Origin: Neurospora tetrasperma FGSC 2508
Lineage: Eukaryota; Ascomycota; Sordariomycetes; Sordariales; Sordariaceae
Assembly: GCF_000213175.1 (NCBI RefSeq)
Contig: NW_009799104.1
Span: 3,320,586 to 3,384,585, forward strand
Reading direction: 5' to 3'
DNA: 64,000 nucleotides
Shown here: positions 9,587 through 22,215 of the stretch, in pieces
How positions within the stretch are numbered: position 1 is the first letter of the stretch
Layout of the letters: every line of letters starts with the position of its first letter
The notes under the pieces: generated by a model
The model's input: only the letters and a program-made list of their open reading frames with translations
Database searches by the model: none
Told to the model about the DNA's origin: nothing
Position numbers and translations under genes: made by a program

Positions 9587-12500
9587 CTACAAAAAACAGT
9601 CTCTTTTCCCTAGCTCACCCTCTTCATCCCAGCTCACTAAGTCCAGGATATCATCTTGGTAGGCATCTTTCAGGACGCGGTCATAATAGCTTGTATCACC
9701 TCCCTCGACAACCGTGTCCAGAAGGTCCAGCCCAAAACTCTCCTTGCACCAGACCAATCGTTCTCTTCGTACTTTTATTCGTACTGGCAGCTCTGTAATG
9801 TCGACTTTCACGATAGGCGGCTTAGGAGCGTGAAGCTGAACACCCAGGCTTTGAAGCCGGGCCCTATGCTCTTCAGACTGGTCGATCTGGCGTAGATCTT
9901 TGAACACCTCGTTGAGACGGATAACCCAATTGTCCTGGAGGAAACGCCCGAAATTCTTTGCGGATTCGAAGCGCACATTGCCCCATTCTTCCATCAACGT
10001 TTCGAGCATATTCACAAGCTCGCTGTCCTCCTCGCGGATCTCTTCCGTATCGCCATCGTCATGGTGGCCATCCTTCTTGCAACACGTGTGTCGGATACCG
10101 AGAGATATGAATGTGAAGAGGCGCAAAGCCTCGTGAAACTGTCCCTCGTACTGACATACGAAGCCGTCTTTTTCGTATAACATTGTCCAAATACGCTTGA
10201 ACTCGTACGCATACCAGGCAAAGGAGTTAGGGTGAGATAATCCGTGCAGGGTGGAATTGAATGATGGAAAATCTGCCAGGAAGTTTCTCGATAAGATGAG
10301 GAATGGCGTGCACCCGTTCGCAGAGCATGCACATAAACAACTGTCCGTTATTGGTTCACTGCATAACCGACAAGCCACCTCATACACGGCTTTGCTCGGC
10401 CTTTTCAGCCTACACTTAAGCCCCATCAGATCGTACGAACAGACCCAATTTTGATAAGTAATGCAATGGATAGCTTGGTGAGCCGCCAGTATGGGAAGAA
10501 TGTGACCTTCAGTGTCCTGAAGCGGTTGGAACGGGTCCGCGTCATGATTCAATAGCCAGAGGACGTAGTCTCCTCTTCTACGAGAACTCTCGGGGCTGTA
10601 TAAACGTAACGGGGTGTCGTAAGGGATGTATGCGAGGGGTGGTAAATCTGTCACAGCGTGATAGTTCACCTCACGAAAACCCAATTGCCAGGCAGCATCT
10701 GCCATGTCTGCATCCTTGGTCTCGCGGTAGATGTCGAAGGAATCAATTGCGGCTTGGATTTTTGCGCGTTTCGTATTTGATAGAAAAGTTGCCGCTATTT
10801 TCTGCAGGTGGTCGATGATCCTACGGATTGTCCCGGTGGGAAGGTCCATGATATTTAGCTCCCGTCCAAAGCTACCCCAAGATAGCTTTTGAAGTATAGG
10901 GCCAACGATCTCTTGCCGAGACCGCTTCAGATATAACAAAAGCTTCTTCTGGGCAGCCAATGGCAATTCCCCCACTACCAAGCGAAGGGTACCATGATAC
11001 GGACCCCAACTTGAAGAGTGAGCGAAGTACCAAGAATGGTCAAGGAATAACTCGATGCATTTGGAGCAGTGGCATTCCTCCGAACACAGTTCTCTATGAT
11101 TCATTTTATATGTCGATAAAGCGTACTGGAAAATATCCCAGGCTAAGTCTCCCTCAACGTCCTCAAATGGGACTTGCTCCAGGAGTATGGACAAGCCATC
11201 CTTCCAAAGCACGGCGTAGTGTAATGGGGTCCTTCTATTCAGGTCTCGTTCGAACGCCAAAGAGGGATTGCGCGATATGAGAGACCTGACGTATGAAATA
11301 TTCTGTTGAAGGACTGCGATACCCAACTGATTGCAACCGAATGCTAAACGTAGAAAGTCAGCTTAGTACAGACGGCAGAGAAAATTGGTGGGAAAGGGTT
11401 GTCACGACGATACCTTTGCCGAAGATCCAAGCCTCGGGGAGAGGTTTCAAGAAATTGAGTCGGGGTTGAAAGGTGTCTACCCGGTCTCTAGCCTCGGAGG
11501 GGTCGATATCCATATCTCGTAAGATGAAGAGCTTGAGAATGGAGGTCATGGAAGCTAGCGTGTCCGTCTCTGTATCAGGGACATAATTGGCAACGGTCAA
11601 ATGTGCAAGCCTATTTTGTCATAGTTAGCAATTCTATTCTGGTAAAAGGTAAATCTAGCTGAAGCTGTACCTATTTCCGTTATCGTAAACTGTCGTTGGG
11701 ACATTGCACATGATCAATCTTGCAAAAACCTCGTGTACTGGCGCAACCATCGATGGAGTCCACGGATTCCTTTTCCCCGTAAAACCCGTCCATACCGCGT
11801 ATGACTTGCTAAAGTCAGGACTGCTGTCGTATGAACAGGAGAAAATTGGCTGGCTACTTTACCTTGATGAGGGAGGATACGTAATGTAACAGTGTTTCGC
11901 CCTGGATGTTGACAGCTCTCGGAACAATGGATCCGTTGGAACAAGCACGCGATATGTGCATGCTGAAGGCCTCCAACACTTTGTGTCTCAAGGCTGAAAA
12001 TCGAATCTCCATTTGGGAGTTCAGAGTAGGATTTACCCGACTCAGCCAGTCACATGATCTTGTCAAAACCTGCATAGCTTCTTTAACGTAGTAAACAAGC
12101 CTAAAAGGTGCGTAAACACGTTCATCCATGACAGGATAATGGACAATTCCTGGGCCAAAGCTGAATCCACCGGCGCCATGATTCAAGCGGAAGTTGATAA
12201 CCACAGCATGTCGGAGTAGGCGAGTAAACCCACGATACGCAAGACTTATGACTTTGGACCGTTTAGACGTATTGAATTGGGCCCATTGGCAGCTTTCATG
12301 GTGAGCGAGTTCTGCCTTGGATTCCGCGAATAGTCGAAAAGGACCCCAATCAACAGATCGCCGAGTGGCAATTCGGCGACGTTGACAAGTACAGGCAGAC
12401 CAGGCGTTTGCGTCTGATGGACACTCCGACTGGGGCTGTTGACTAGAATACTCATCGCAAAGTACTTTGAGTGCGCTTGGCTTCGACACGAGACAAGCGA

Positions 12501-13472
12501 GGTTCCTGTTCACTTCAATGTCCTGCATAAGAACTCTGTAAGCAACAGCTTGCCGGTGGGGAAGAAGTGTGTCGTAGCTACCTTTGAACCTGTAGAAGCA
12601 TTGGCATCCATCCTTAGCAAAAGGTCTTGGATAAGCTGCTTGATTTGGCTGAACTCATTGGATTGTGCTTGTCCAATCTGTTCAAGATTGGATTGATGGG
12701 ACGATATGGCAAGGTTGAGGATTGCTTCGATGTTCTGGATGCCCTGCGTGGCCGTTTGATTCGTTGCCATTAGTTTTTCTGACAGCTTCGATACACAAGC
12801 TTCAACGTCCGGAAGTGTTTTCTGGACGTGGGTGAGGCCATGAACCATCGCTTCGGTATTCGACTTGATGGAACTTAGTTCAGATCTGAAGGTTAATAGG
12901 ATGGCAATGATCAGCAAGTGTACTAGACTCTCGTATCTCGCAAGAAATTGGCTGTTGACACAGAGCACACTTGATGACAACTCACGGGGTTCAGAGTATG
13001 AGACAACTTACAGTCCAAAGGCATCGAGGGAAAGTTGAAGAGTTGTGTTTGCTTGGTCCAAATCCTCCTCCAGTTTTTCGATCTTGGCGCGCTGTCTTGG
13101 ATACTTGAGTTTTTGCGTTGTGGCCCTGGCGAAGTCTACCACACCTGAGCCCTTCAGCTTCTGGCCTTTTGATGTCTTTGTGAGGGACGCGACTTCCTGC
13201 TGTAGGAGCAACAATTCCTGGCGCGATGTATCGAGAAGTGGTATGATAGTGGCACTATCGACGACTCCAGGGTTTGCCTGTTTGCTGTTCTGCAGAGACC
13301 GGTCAATGGCGTCCAAGGCCTGAGCCATGGTTGCAGCTTGTCTTGTAAGTTTGGCGATGTCTTCATCTCGATTCTTGACGATGTCGAGGAAGATCTTTAG
13401 ATCGTTGTGAAGCTGGATGCCGAGGGAGACTACGCCTGTAACCAGGCCTGCGATAGATAGAGGGTCTGCCAT
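9587..13472 (-). CDS. HeLo-like N-terminal domain, coiled-coil, ankyrin protein (six exons)
   Basis: Minus strand, start ATG 13472. Proposed exons: 13472-13012, 12885-12582, 12522-11863, 11804-11671, 11610-11414 and 11343-9587; all joins are in frame, giving 1,170 residues. Residues 1-153 (MADPLSIAGLVTGVVSLGIQ) match the fungal STAND/NLR N-terminal (HeLo-like, PF17111) type. A heptad-rich coiled coil follows (about 154-250), then a Cys-containing region (ACTCQRRR) and degenerate ankyrin repeats (GETLLHYVSS, NRRTPLHYAVL, YDTPLRLYSP). No NACHT or NB-ARC P-loop is visible. Other members of the N-terminal class act in heterokaryon incompatibility or cell death; that role is inference here. Weak points: the exon-4 acceptor is AAG at 11805, and exon 2 may begin at 12951 instead, adding 22 hydrophobic residues in frame. 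Confidence 0.72.
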
Positions 13473-14358
13473 GGTGTGCACCAATGCTCAGGGACATTGC
13501 AAGATAGAATGGTTTGGGTTTGAACTGAAGGTAATAAGATTTGGGTGTTGGCAAGAATTGAGTTGGTGACATGGAGGGGTTTGGGGCTGTGTTGACGCGA
13601 GCCATTGGCGATGGACCTCTCCATGAGACAGGCGTCCAATGTGAGGGTCCGACTCGATCGTGGCTTTGTCGAGTCTGGAGATAAAATGCAACATCGATTG
13701 AGGGGCAGACAGAATCACCCTTCATCCAATCCGCCGATGGAAAGGGAGAGGATTGGGTGTTGTTTCGACATCGTTCGAAGACCCTTCATTGAATTTGGGC
13801 ATTGAATAGAGTCAAAACAGTCGACAATTTGTGTTTGGATGCAAGGTTGACTCGAGGCGAACCACGAAAGTTCCAAAGATCATGATGCAGGTCGCGGTCT
13901 TCAATTCATTAACCCTCCAATGCCCCTCAATGCCCGCAATACACACATTCTATCTGTCCCGTCATGTACTAGTGATCAAGTGTCAGTTGCAGACCTGCAT
14001 TGCCTCAGCTGTCAGTCTGCCTTGTGTCAGCCCGAGCCGGTCCGTCTTGGCCAATAGCACTCCAGAATCACAAGTGGGAGCTTCCAACTGCATGCAATTG
14101 AGAAGGAACGACTCTCAGGGATATCTACTTGATAAGTGTGTGACTGTGGATATGGAAAGAGCATTGCGACATGACATCGAGCACTGAAATCTCTGAGACC
14201 AAGACAGGAGCTCCTTCCACCACGAGATTGCAAGAGGTTGGATGGCATTTATCCGGTCCTCATCCGTCCACAGTTGTGTTGAGTTTATCCCATAATGGCA
14301 AGCGGGGAACCAGAAGGAAACCAAAGCATCTTCAACCGCCGGTGAGAATGGAATCAAC
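13473..14358. other. Divergent intergenic region
   Basis: Shared 5' region between the minus-strand HeLo-like gene and the plus-strand GT25 gene. No coding sequence supported. Confidence 0.5.
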
Positions 14359-15602
14359 ATGATTGTTAGCCATCGCGCCGCGGGTATTGCCTTCTTTGGT
14401 ATTATTACAGTCATTCTAATCATTAAATCCCTCGGGTTGCATGGTGCCTCAGCAATACGACATGTTGGCAGTCAACTTTCAGACAAAGGCTCATCAGATG
14501 TCCTGAACACCACTCTGGGAGTATGTACACATCTCTTCTCTCCGGTCTCGATCCTCACCTAGATATAACACTGACACTGAACGACTGCCAGTTCCAAAAG
14601 ATCTTCGTCATCAACCTCCCCGAGCGAACCGACCGTCGCGATGCCATGACCCTCGCCGCTGCCCTTACCAACCTCCAAATCACATGGGCCAAAGGCGTCC
14701 CCGGGACTGACGTTCCAGACAAAGTCATACCAGGTGAAGACTGGGAAAAGTCCATCTTGCGCGGCAACAAGGGCTCATGGCGCGCGCACATGAACGTTCT
14801 CAACACCATCATTGACCACAACCTCACCAGCGCCCTGATACTCGAAGACGATGCTGACTGGGATATTCGTCTCAAGTCCCAACTGCAAGTCTTTGCTCGA
14901 GCAGCTCAGCCCTTTACCGTGAACACACACCAAGCCGCCACAGTGACAGACCCAGACAAGATCATCAACGTCCCCATCACCTCCATCCCTTCCCTTCCCA
15001 ACCAAGCCTCCTCATCACCCTACGGCAACAACTGGGACGCCCTCTGGCTAGGCCACTGCGGCACCAACTTGCCCACCTCCACCACTCTCACCACCGCTCC
15101 AACCAACACCTCCCTGCTTCGCGTAACTATTTTCAACGACCTCACCGTTCCCAACCCGCAATACCTTAAAGCGCACCCTTTTGCCCTCCAAGACCAACTC
15201 GCCGAGCTCTACCCGCCTCACACGCGCGTCGTGCACCCTTCCAGCGGGACAATCTGCACGCAAGCATACGCCGTCAGCCAGCAAGGAGCGAGGAAATTGT
15301 TGTGGCGGTTTGGAGTGAAGGAGGCGTTGACGAAGGGTTGGGACTTGGTCTTGGGGGAGTGGTGCGATGGGGCTTTTGTTGAGAATGGGGAGAAAGAGAC
15401 AGCTCCGGTGTGTGTTACGGTTCAGCCCCCGTTGTTCAGTCATCACTTTGGGAAGGGGGCGGCGTCGGATATTACGGCGCCCGGGGGAGGGTTTGTGGAT
15501 AAGGAGAAGGAGATGACGCCGTATGTGAGGTGGAGTGTGAGGTTGAATATGGGGCGGTTGGTGGTGGGTGGGGAGGTGAGGGATCAGTGGCCTGGTGAGT
15601 GA
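14359..15602 (+). CDS. Glycosyltransferase family 25 (LPS/procollagen galactosyltransferase-like)
   Basis: Exons 14359-14520 and 14592-15602, phase 0, with a 71-nt intron (GTATGT donor, GACTGCCAG acceptor); 390 residues. The N-terminus is a type II signal anchor (AGIAFFGIITVILIIKSL, about residues 8-25), which places the enzyme in the Golgi/ER lumen. The catalytic domain starts KIFVINLPERTDRRDAM, the hallmark of GT25, and continues with GSWRAHMNVLNTIID and ALILEDDADWD, where the acidic cluster is expected to bind metal and nucleotide sugar. The C-terminal part has GTICTQAYAVSQQGARK and HHFGKG, also typical. Substrate unknown; in other eukaryotes family members transfer galactose. It ends 261 bases from the convergent agd3 gene, so it is a direct neighbour of the GAG locus but not one of its established genes. 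Confidence 0.85.
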
Positions 15603-15863
15603 ATTCATGATGGTGATGTGGTCTTTTAGGTGGCAAGAGGTAAGACAGGTATGTAAAAACCAGTTCAAAGCTGAACCTTGGTGGACATACCTGGAAACCC
15701 ATTCACTTTCAACACATGGCCTGACAAGAGCTGGCAGCAGATACTCCGGGATCAGAAAAGCGCATCTAAAAGTCATTCATCAAGTTCATTTGAAACTATT
15801 ACTCATTGCACAAAAAAAGACACTAGGTATCTCGAGAAATCTCCCACCGTTTGAACTCCATCC

Positions 15864-18005
15864 TTAAATGCTGATTTGCGACGAAAGCGTCAAAGTGACA
15901 GGCGAACCAGACAGCGTCGTCCAGTAAATCTTGGGCTCATTGCCCAGAGCATCAACAGTAGCCGATCCAGACGCGGAAGCGGGCACAGTGACGGGGATAG
16001 GGACAGAGCACTGGTTGTTGGTGGCAGTAACAGTCACGCTGACGATCTTGGTGCCGTCGGCAGAGTAGTTATACTGCATGTTGGGGTTGCATTTGCTGTT
16101 TTCCATGTCAGTATTTACATTCAGCACACCAAAATGAAATGAATCGGTGAAGAAAACTTACTCAAGCGTCATACGATCAACAAAGAGACGACCGATATCA
16201 TCATGCTTCAACGAAACAATAGGCCAGTTGGTAAGACGGACCATCTCCTGCGTGATAGTCTCCACCCAGATCTGAAGCAGCGAGAGCTTACCGCTGACAG
16301 ACCCAACAGTGATCTGATCAACATCACCACTGCGCAAGTTGGCCTGGTGGAACATGTACGGATCAGGATGGAGACCCAACAAGTACCGAACATTCACGCG
16401 GCGGGCATCATCAAGCAGGTTGCTAAAGGGCGCCGCACCAGCCGAGGTATCGATCCACTCCTGCAGCGTGCATTCCTGCGTATCGCAGTTATAGTAGATA
16501 GTAGTAGCCCAGCGCGGGATGATGACCAGACCATCGTACCCATTGGTCGCGACGTTGGTGATGGCCGGCCAGAACGAGTTCTCGGGGTTACGCAGGATAG
16601 GCCTTGTGTTGTCGCCGACGACGTAACGGATGCCGTTATCCAAAAAGGCCTTGATGGCGTCGCCGTTGAGCAAGCCCGTGATGGCGGGCGGGATCAGGCC
16701 CAGCGGGGAGAACATGGAGGAGGCGCCGAAGCCGATCTGGTTGAGCCAGGCCTGGTTGAAGTAGATTTCCTTGTTGGCGTCGCTGTAGGTGGCGTTGTTG
16801 AGCTCCTCGTGCGTGAAGGTGTGAGACACAGAGGCGAAGGTGTTGATGTGGTTGAAGAACCACGTGGTGATGTCGTCGAGGAGCGCGCACTGCAGAGACC
16901 AGGTGTAGTTCACGAAAGTGGATTTCCAGAGGGTGAGACCGGTGCCGAGCGGCTTCTTGAAGTCCAGGGGCGTGTCGGGGGGAGACTCGTAGTCGACGGC
17001 CTCGGAGGGGTTGCACATGGTGTCGCTGGTGGCTTTGGGGAGGCCCTCGATAAAGTCACCGTTACCGTTGTGGCCCATTTCGATAAAGTAGTTGGAGCCG
17101 GCGGGCAGACGGGTGTTGATGTTGCTTTGCCAGGTGGCGTGGGTCTCGAGATCCGAGATGCGGATGCGGAAGTTGTTGCCGGCCGGGTGGTAGATCTCGG
17201 TTTCCAAGCCCATGTCGTCGACCTGGGTGGACAGGTGGATCTTGCGCTTGCCGACGAAGAGACCGCGGGTCATCCAGTGGATGAAGCCGTGCTGGAGGTA
17301 GTTGGAGGCCAAGGCCCAGTCGGTGGCCCACGAGGTGAACCAGACCATCTGCTGGCGAGTGCCAAAGGTGTTGATGATGGCCGCGGTGCTGGCGGTGGAA
17401 AAGGTGCCATCGGAAGAAGGAGCAAACGTGGCAATGGGCTTGGCGATGGTCGAGTTGACGATCTTGGCCGGGTAGTGCCAGAGACCCTGGGTACTCACGC
17501 CGGCGCCGGTCTTGACGTTGGCGGTAGGGAAGTCGGAGACGTCCGAGAAGGAGATGAGCTGCTCGACGCCCGTGTTGCAGCAGCCGGCACCGGCAACAGC
17601 CAGGTCGACGCCCAAGTCCGTGCTGGGGAAGACGTCGAGGCGGACCAGGCGGACACCAAAGTTGGTCTGGTAGGTGTAGATGGTCTCCCATTGCGCGGCG
17701 GTGATGGCGGAGCGCCAGCCGTCGCTGTACTGGTACGAGAGCTCGCTGACGACGATGATGCCGCCGTAGTTGCCCTGATCGGTGCCGGTGGTCAGGGCGG
17801 GGAGGGTGATGCCGGCCTGGGGCACCAGCACGATCTGGTAAGGGATGCCATAGCCCTGCAGGCCTTCGGCAGCGGAAGTACCCGAGTAGGTGTCGCGGGC
17901 GAGGATGAGGATGGTGTTGGTGAGCGACTTGGCGGCCAAGGCGAGGGTGAAGTGCAGGGCCACCAAGAGGCAGCTCCAAGCTGCGCTCCTAGAGAAGGAG
18001 AACAT
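15864..18005 (-). CDS. agd3: Agd3-like galactosaminogalactan deacetylase, secreted
   Basis: Minus strand, exons 18005-16162 and 16095-15864 with a 66-nt intron (GTAAGT donor, AAACAG acceptor); 691 residues. ATG 18005 is chosen because it yields a signal peptide (MFSFSRSAAWSCLLVALHFT, then LALA-AKS). The layout follows Agd3: an N-terminal carbohydrate-binding region (CBM87 type, roughly residues 30-230), then a CE18 deacetylase domain with the Asp pair STQVDDMGLET (about 258-268) and the metal-site H-x3-H in SHTFTHEEL (about 392-400), then LGLHPDPYMFHQ (about 535-547) and a C-terminal beta-rich domain. In Aspergillus fumigatus Agd3 removes acetyl groups from GalNAc in GAG, making the polymer cationic and adherent. 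It is transcribed divergently from ega3. Confidence 0.9.
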
Positions 18006-21000
18006 TGCGGACAGAGGTTGTTGTTTGCTGCACATGCAATGCAAAAACAAGTGTTCACAAAGTTTAAGCAGTGTAGCCGTAACCCACGACTCAGTCCTAC
18101 AAGATAGCCGGACTGGGGGATGTGCGTGGGATAAACTGTGTGCTCTAGGGAGGGAAAGCACAACAGGTGAGAGAAAACGAGTGGAAGGACGGCGGTGATG
18201 CTTGTGAGAGTCTCACTTCATGGAAGAAGGAAGCGGGAATGAGAGACACAATATAGTCGGACAGACAGAACCACAACAGCAACAACAAAGTTTGTAACTT
18301 TGTATATCCTTGTGTGTGTGGATGTATGTGTGTCTGACTTGAACCTTTGATGGTGTGTATTCGTATAGGGATGGAGAAGACGTCCAGAATGAGCCCACTC
18401 ACGCACACACACGAGCCTTGCTCACACTCTCTTCTGGTTCACGAATATTGGCATTATCACACCCGCTCGGGCATGGCAAGAATGGGCTGGGCATGACAGC
18501 ATGGTGCTAGCTAGCATGGCGGCAGGCAAGCAGGCTACCATGTCGTTGGGTCGGGTTCACTAGTAACGGAGATAGATCCATATGGGTTCCTGAATAGAAT
18601 AGGGGGATATCCGAATGGTCTGATGATACCATGCAAGCCTCTGGGGCCCCGATGCTAGAGTGCCAATGCGAAGTGAGAGCCGAGACGCCGAGTTGTTGGA
18701 AGAAGAGAGATGAAGGAGACAGCGCTTTGAAGCAGTCAGCCTACAATTTTCAGCTCGATCCCGGTAAGCATTATTGAACGGAGTGCTTCCTACTAGTTTA
18801 GTTGTCGCGTGGATCACAACAGTTTCGGCCTTGTCTCGATCTGGAAGATACAAACGAGCTGAAATCTCGTGGGAAGCTAGTTGGAGAGTTTGAGGAGTCC
18901 GAGAAAAAAAAAAAAAAAAAGATCCAAGTCGTGTGTCTCATGCAAGCAATCTTTCGGGGGGGCTGAGAGACGTGCCCAGGAACTAACTCGGAACGCCAAT
19001 GTTGAATTCCCCAAACATGCCATGCGAAGGTTGGGTCTGGGGGAGGGCCTAGTGCTATGCTACTGCTTGGATCAAAGAGAGAGAGAGAAAAATAGCGAAA
19101 TCGAGATGGGGCTCCCGGAGGGGGGCGCGGCGTCGAGTGGGCGTCAACGTGGACATGCAGCTGGATGGCGTTGAGGGGAACAACCACCAAGCCAGGGGAA
19201 GCATCCAGTTAGTTGATCCAGGGGGGGAAATACGGGCTGCGATGGTAGCAATGGGCGTGCGTGGCTTGCCTTGGTGCCCTGGCATGTTACACAGAGAGGA
19301 GAGGCGTTGAGGGGTTCACAGTTGAGAGAGGGCTTCACTTCAATCGATGTCGAGGCCAACGGCTCTCGTTGCTTTTCGTGATTCGCCTCGCCATCTTTTT
19401 TGTGAATTGGTCAATAATTGTATGTAACATATTGCTCACCTACAGCGGGGGCAGGCAAAATACGATATGTAGAGGCACGGGGGGCAGGCAGAAGATGTTG
19501 GGGTAATTGGGCGCAAGTCAGACGATCGGAGACAAGCATAGCGTGATCTGGACGTCCATCTGGAAGCGGCCAGATCCGCGGAGAAGGATCATGGGTGTGA
19601 AATATGATGAACGAAGGAATGAATCTGAATTCTTCAGTGTTGTCGTTGAAGCCAAAACATGAACATGGAGGAGATTTCTGGGGTGGTGATGTTTCCATGA
19701 TGGGCGGACGTTTAGTCTGATAGTTGCAAACACCGGATGTTTCTTGAGCGGTTCAGCGTTTTAGGGTTCAGCGGACTTCCCTGCTGCGACTGGCGGGCAA
19801 TTGTAGAGAAGCTTTCCTGACGCTGTTTCACACAGTGTTTGTTTTCGTGATAAACAACACGGTGTCGAGGGTACACTGCAATATCCTCTTATAGCAGCGA
19901 ATCCATGACAGGCTGGCAGCGCCTAACCAGGCAAGCTCACAAAGCCAGAAACAGCGATGGAATGCCAAGACGCAGGGGGGGGGGGGGGGGGAGCCAGCTG
20001 TTGTTGCACTAAAAAATGCAAGAGGAGACTGCACTGCATGGAACGAAGTGTCCAGACTGCATGAGCAGAGACTGCACAGGCAACGACCGGGACTGGCCTG
20101 GCCTGGACTTTAGCGGAGTGGTCCCCTGTCGGCATCAATCAGTCGGTCGGTGTCTGTGCACTCCTCGCTTCCAGGTTCCATCTTGCTCGGTTCGAGGTCA
20201 CTCATTCTTTTACTATTCACAATTACACTACCATCACTCTCCTCTCCTCCACTTCGTCGGCCGCAGCCAAGACAGCCTCAACTGGCAGTTGAATGGGGAC
20301 AACTGATTTCCAAGACCAAGACTCCAAGAAAGAATGTCAAGACAGACGGCCAACACTATAACAGGATGGAGAAGCGGCTTTGAACGGGTGATGAATTGAC
20401 CGGTCTTTGTCCTCGCCGTTTCCATCACCACCAACGGGCAACACTGCCGCTTTTCTCTGCATCACACAAATTGCTCAAGTCCCGTCTTCCAGTGCCTTTG
20501 ACACACATTTTGCTGTTGCACTGGGCAGTGGCAGTGACTGAGGTGACAGTGACCAAGCAACTAGACTAGACAAGGCAGATGAGCTCTCGGCTCTGAGACA
20601 AGCCTCGACAAGCTGCGCCGACAACCAAACAAACCCGTAGGCGCCGGACTGGAGGTCGTCGCAGAGTTGACGAGACTTGTGTGTTCCGCCTCGTCGACAA
20701 ACCAGTGGTTGTGCCGTCCTTTGATTACCACCGGCGTCGAGTCATCACCGCTTTGGACTGTCACCGACATACATATCCACTGTTACAACCCCTTCCTGTC
20801 CTCGTTGTTGTCGTCGTCGTCGTCTTCCATATCCTTGGTGTTTGTTACATAGTTCATAGTGTTGGCGACGGTTACACAGCAGCACGACACCGCCGGATCC
20901 GCATTTTTCTTGTCAATCCTTACCCTTCTTTGCCCTCTTCGCTCCCCATTTACTTCGTATCCGTCTTAATACCCTGCGCGCCTGTCCTTTCCGCATCACT

Positions 21001-21114
21001 TATACCTACTCTACTACTACACTGCATACCATCCGATCTGGCTGCATAGCGCATACCGTACGCAACTTACTTACCGTCCACTCACCTTCCCTCCTCGGTC
21101 AACAATCCCGAACA
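18006..21114. other. Divergent agd3-ega3 promoter region
   Basis: 3.1 kb without a supported gene. It holds a 17-A run near 18903-18920 and a 15-G run near 19976-19991. The last 500 bases before ega3 are CT-rich, typical of a long fungal leader. A bidirectional control region for the two flanking GAG genes is plausible but not shown by any motif I can defend. Confidence 0.5.
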
Positions 21115-22215
21115 ATGGCGGACACGCCCAAGTCCGGCCAGTCGGAGGAGCACCAGGCAAAGCCCGTCGTCGACGAGGCCGGCCTCAAATCGGCGGGAAC
21201 TGCCCCACCCCGGCGCCGATCCCGCAAGATCCTCTACATCGCCATCGCCGCCGCCGTCGTCGTCGTCCTCGGTCTCGCTCTCGGACTCGGCCTAGGTCTC
21301 GGTCTCAAGGACCACGGCGGCCGCGACGAAAACGAGCCCTCCACCCCGAGTCCCTCCGAACCACCCGTCACCCCCAACGGCACAGTCTGGCAACCCCCCG
21401 TCGGCGCCAAATGGCAAATCATCCTCAACTCCGTCCTCGACGTGCCCTCCGCCAACGCCAAGACATCACAAACCCTCACCCCCGACGTGCCCGTCTGGGA
21501 CTTTGACATGTTCCTCCACCGCAACACCACCGTCATCGCCAACCTGCACTCCCTCGGCAAGCGCGCCATCTGCTACTTCTCCGCCGGCTCCTACGAGCCC
21601 TACACGCCCGACAACACGTCCTTCGTCGCCGCCGACCTGGGAAAAACCATGGACGGCTGGCCCGACGAGAAGTGGCTCGACATCCGCCGCACCTCAGTCC
21701 GCAACATCATGCTCAAGCGCCTCGACATCGCAGCCGCCATGAACTGCGACGCCGTCGACCCGGACAACGTGGACGGCTACCAAAACGCCAACGGCCTGGG
21801 CCTGACCAAGCAAGACACGATTGACTTTGTGCGCTTTTTGGGCAAGGAAGCCTCCAAGCGCGGACTGGCCATGGGTCTGAAAAACGCTGGCGAGGTCATT
21901 GAGGATGTCCTGGACGTGGTGCAGTTTTCGGTCAACGAGCAGTGCGCGCAGTATAACGAGTGTGATACCTTTGAAAAGTTCACGGCGGCGGGTAAACCTG
22001 TGTTTCATATTGAGTACCCTAGTGGTGCGCCAAAGTCGGTCAAGACGCAGGATAGCAGGAAGCTGTGCGGCGCGACGGGCGCGGATAAGTTCAGTACTGT
22101 GTTGAAGGGCATGGATCTGGATGCGTGGGTGGAGTACTGCGATGGAAACGTGGCGGAGACCAAGGTTGCGAATACCTCCTCTGATGATGGAGATGATGGG
22201 TCGGATGATGAGTGA
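21115..22215 (+). CDS. ega3: Ega3-like GH114 endo-alpha-1,4-galactosaminidase, membrane anchored
   Basis: Intronless, 366 residues. A cytosolic N-terminus (about 38 residues, ending PPRRRSRK) precedes one membrane span rich in Ala/Val/Gly/Leu (LYIAIAAAVVVVLGLALGLG), so the catalytic part faces outward. The GH114 domain runs from about residue 90 to 345: WQIILN, PVWDFDMF, KRAICYFSAGSYEPYTPD, KWLDIRRTSV, CDAVDPDNVDGYQN, GLAMGLKNAGEV and VFHIEY. The Asp-rich DAVDPDNVD segment and the Asp in WDFDMF are the expected active-site region. In A. fumigatus Ega3 hydrolyses deacetylated galactosamine links in GAG. It lies downstream of the agd3/ega3 divergent region and about 950 bases upstream of sph3 on the same strand. 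The acidic tail DDGDDGSDDE is a low-complexity extension. Confidence 0.9.
   Translation: MADTPKSGQSEEHQAKPVVDEAGLKSAGTAPPRRRSRKILYIAIAAAVVVVLGLALGLGLGLGLKDHGGRDENEPSTPSPSEPPVTPNGTVWQPPVGAKWQIILNSVLDVPSANAKTSQTLTPDVPVWDFDMFLHRNTTVIANLHSLGKRAICYFSAGSYEPYTPDNTSFVAADLGKTMDGWPDEKWLDIRRTSVRNIMLKRLDIAAAMNCDAVDPDNVDGYQNANGLGLTKQDTIDFVRFLGKEASKRGLAMGLKNAGEVIEDVLDVVQFSVNEQCAQYNECDTFEKFTAAGKPVFHIEYPSGAPKSVKTQDSRKLCGATGADKFSTVLKGMDLDAWVEYCDGNVAETKVANTSSDDGDDGSDDE

Noticed and set aside
15595-15629. A GTGAGT...TTTTAG segment at the end of the GT25 gene that would give the ending PGGKR
   Set aside because: The intron would be only 35 nt, shorter than any plausible intron here; the simple stop at 15602 is preferred, though an alternative end cannot be ruled out.
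16203-18107. A 634-codon open frame antisense to agd3
   Set aside because: It mirrors the GC-rich third-position pattern of agd3, is Gly/Val/Asp-rich and shows no family motifs; the opposite strand has signal peptide, motifs and splice sites.
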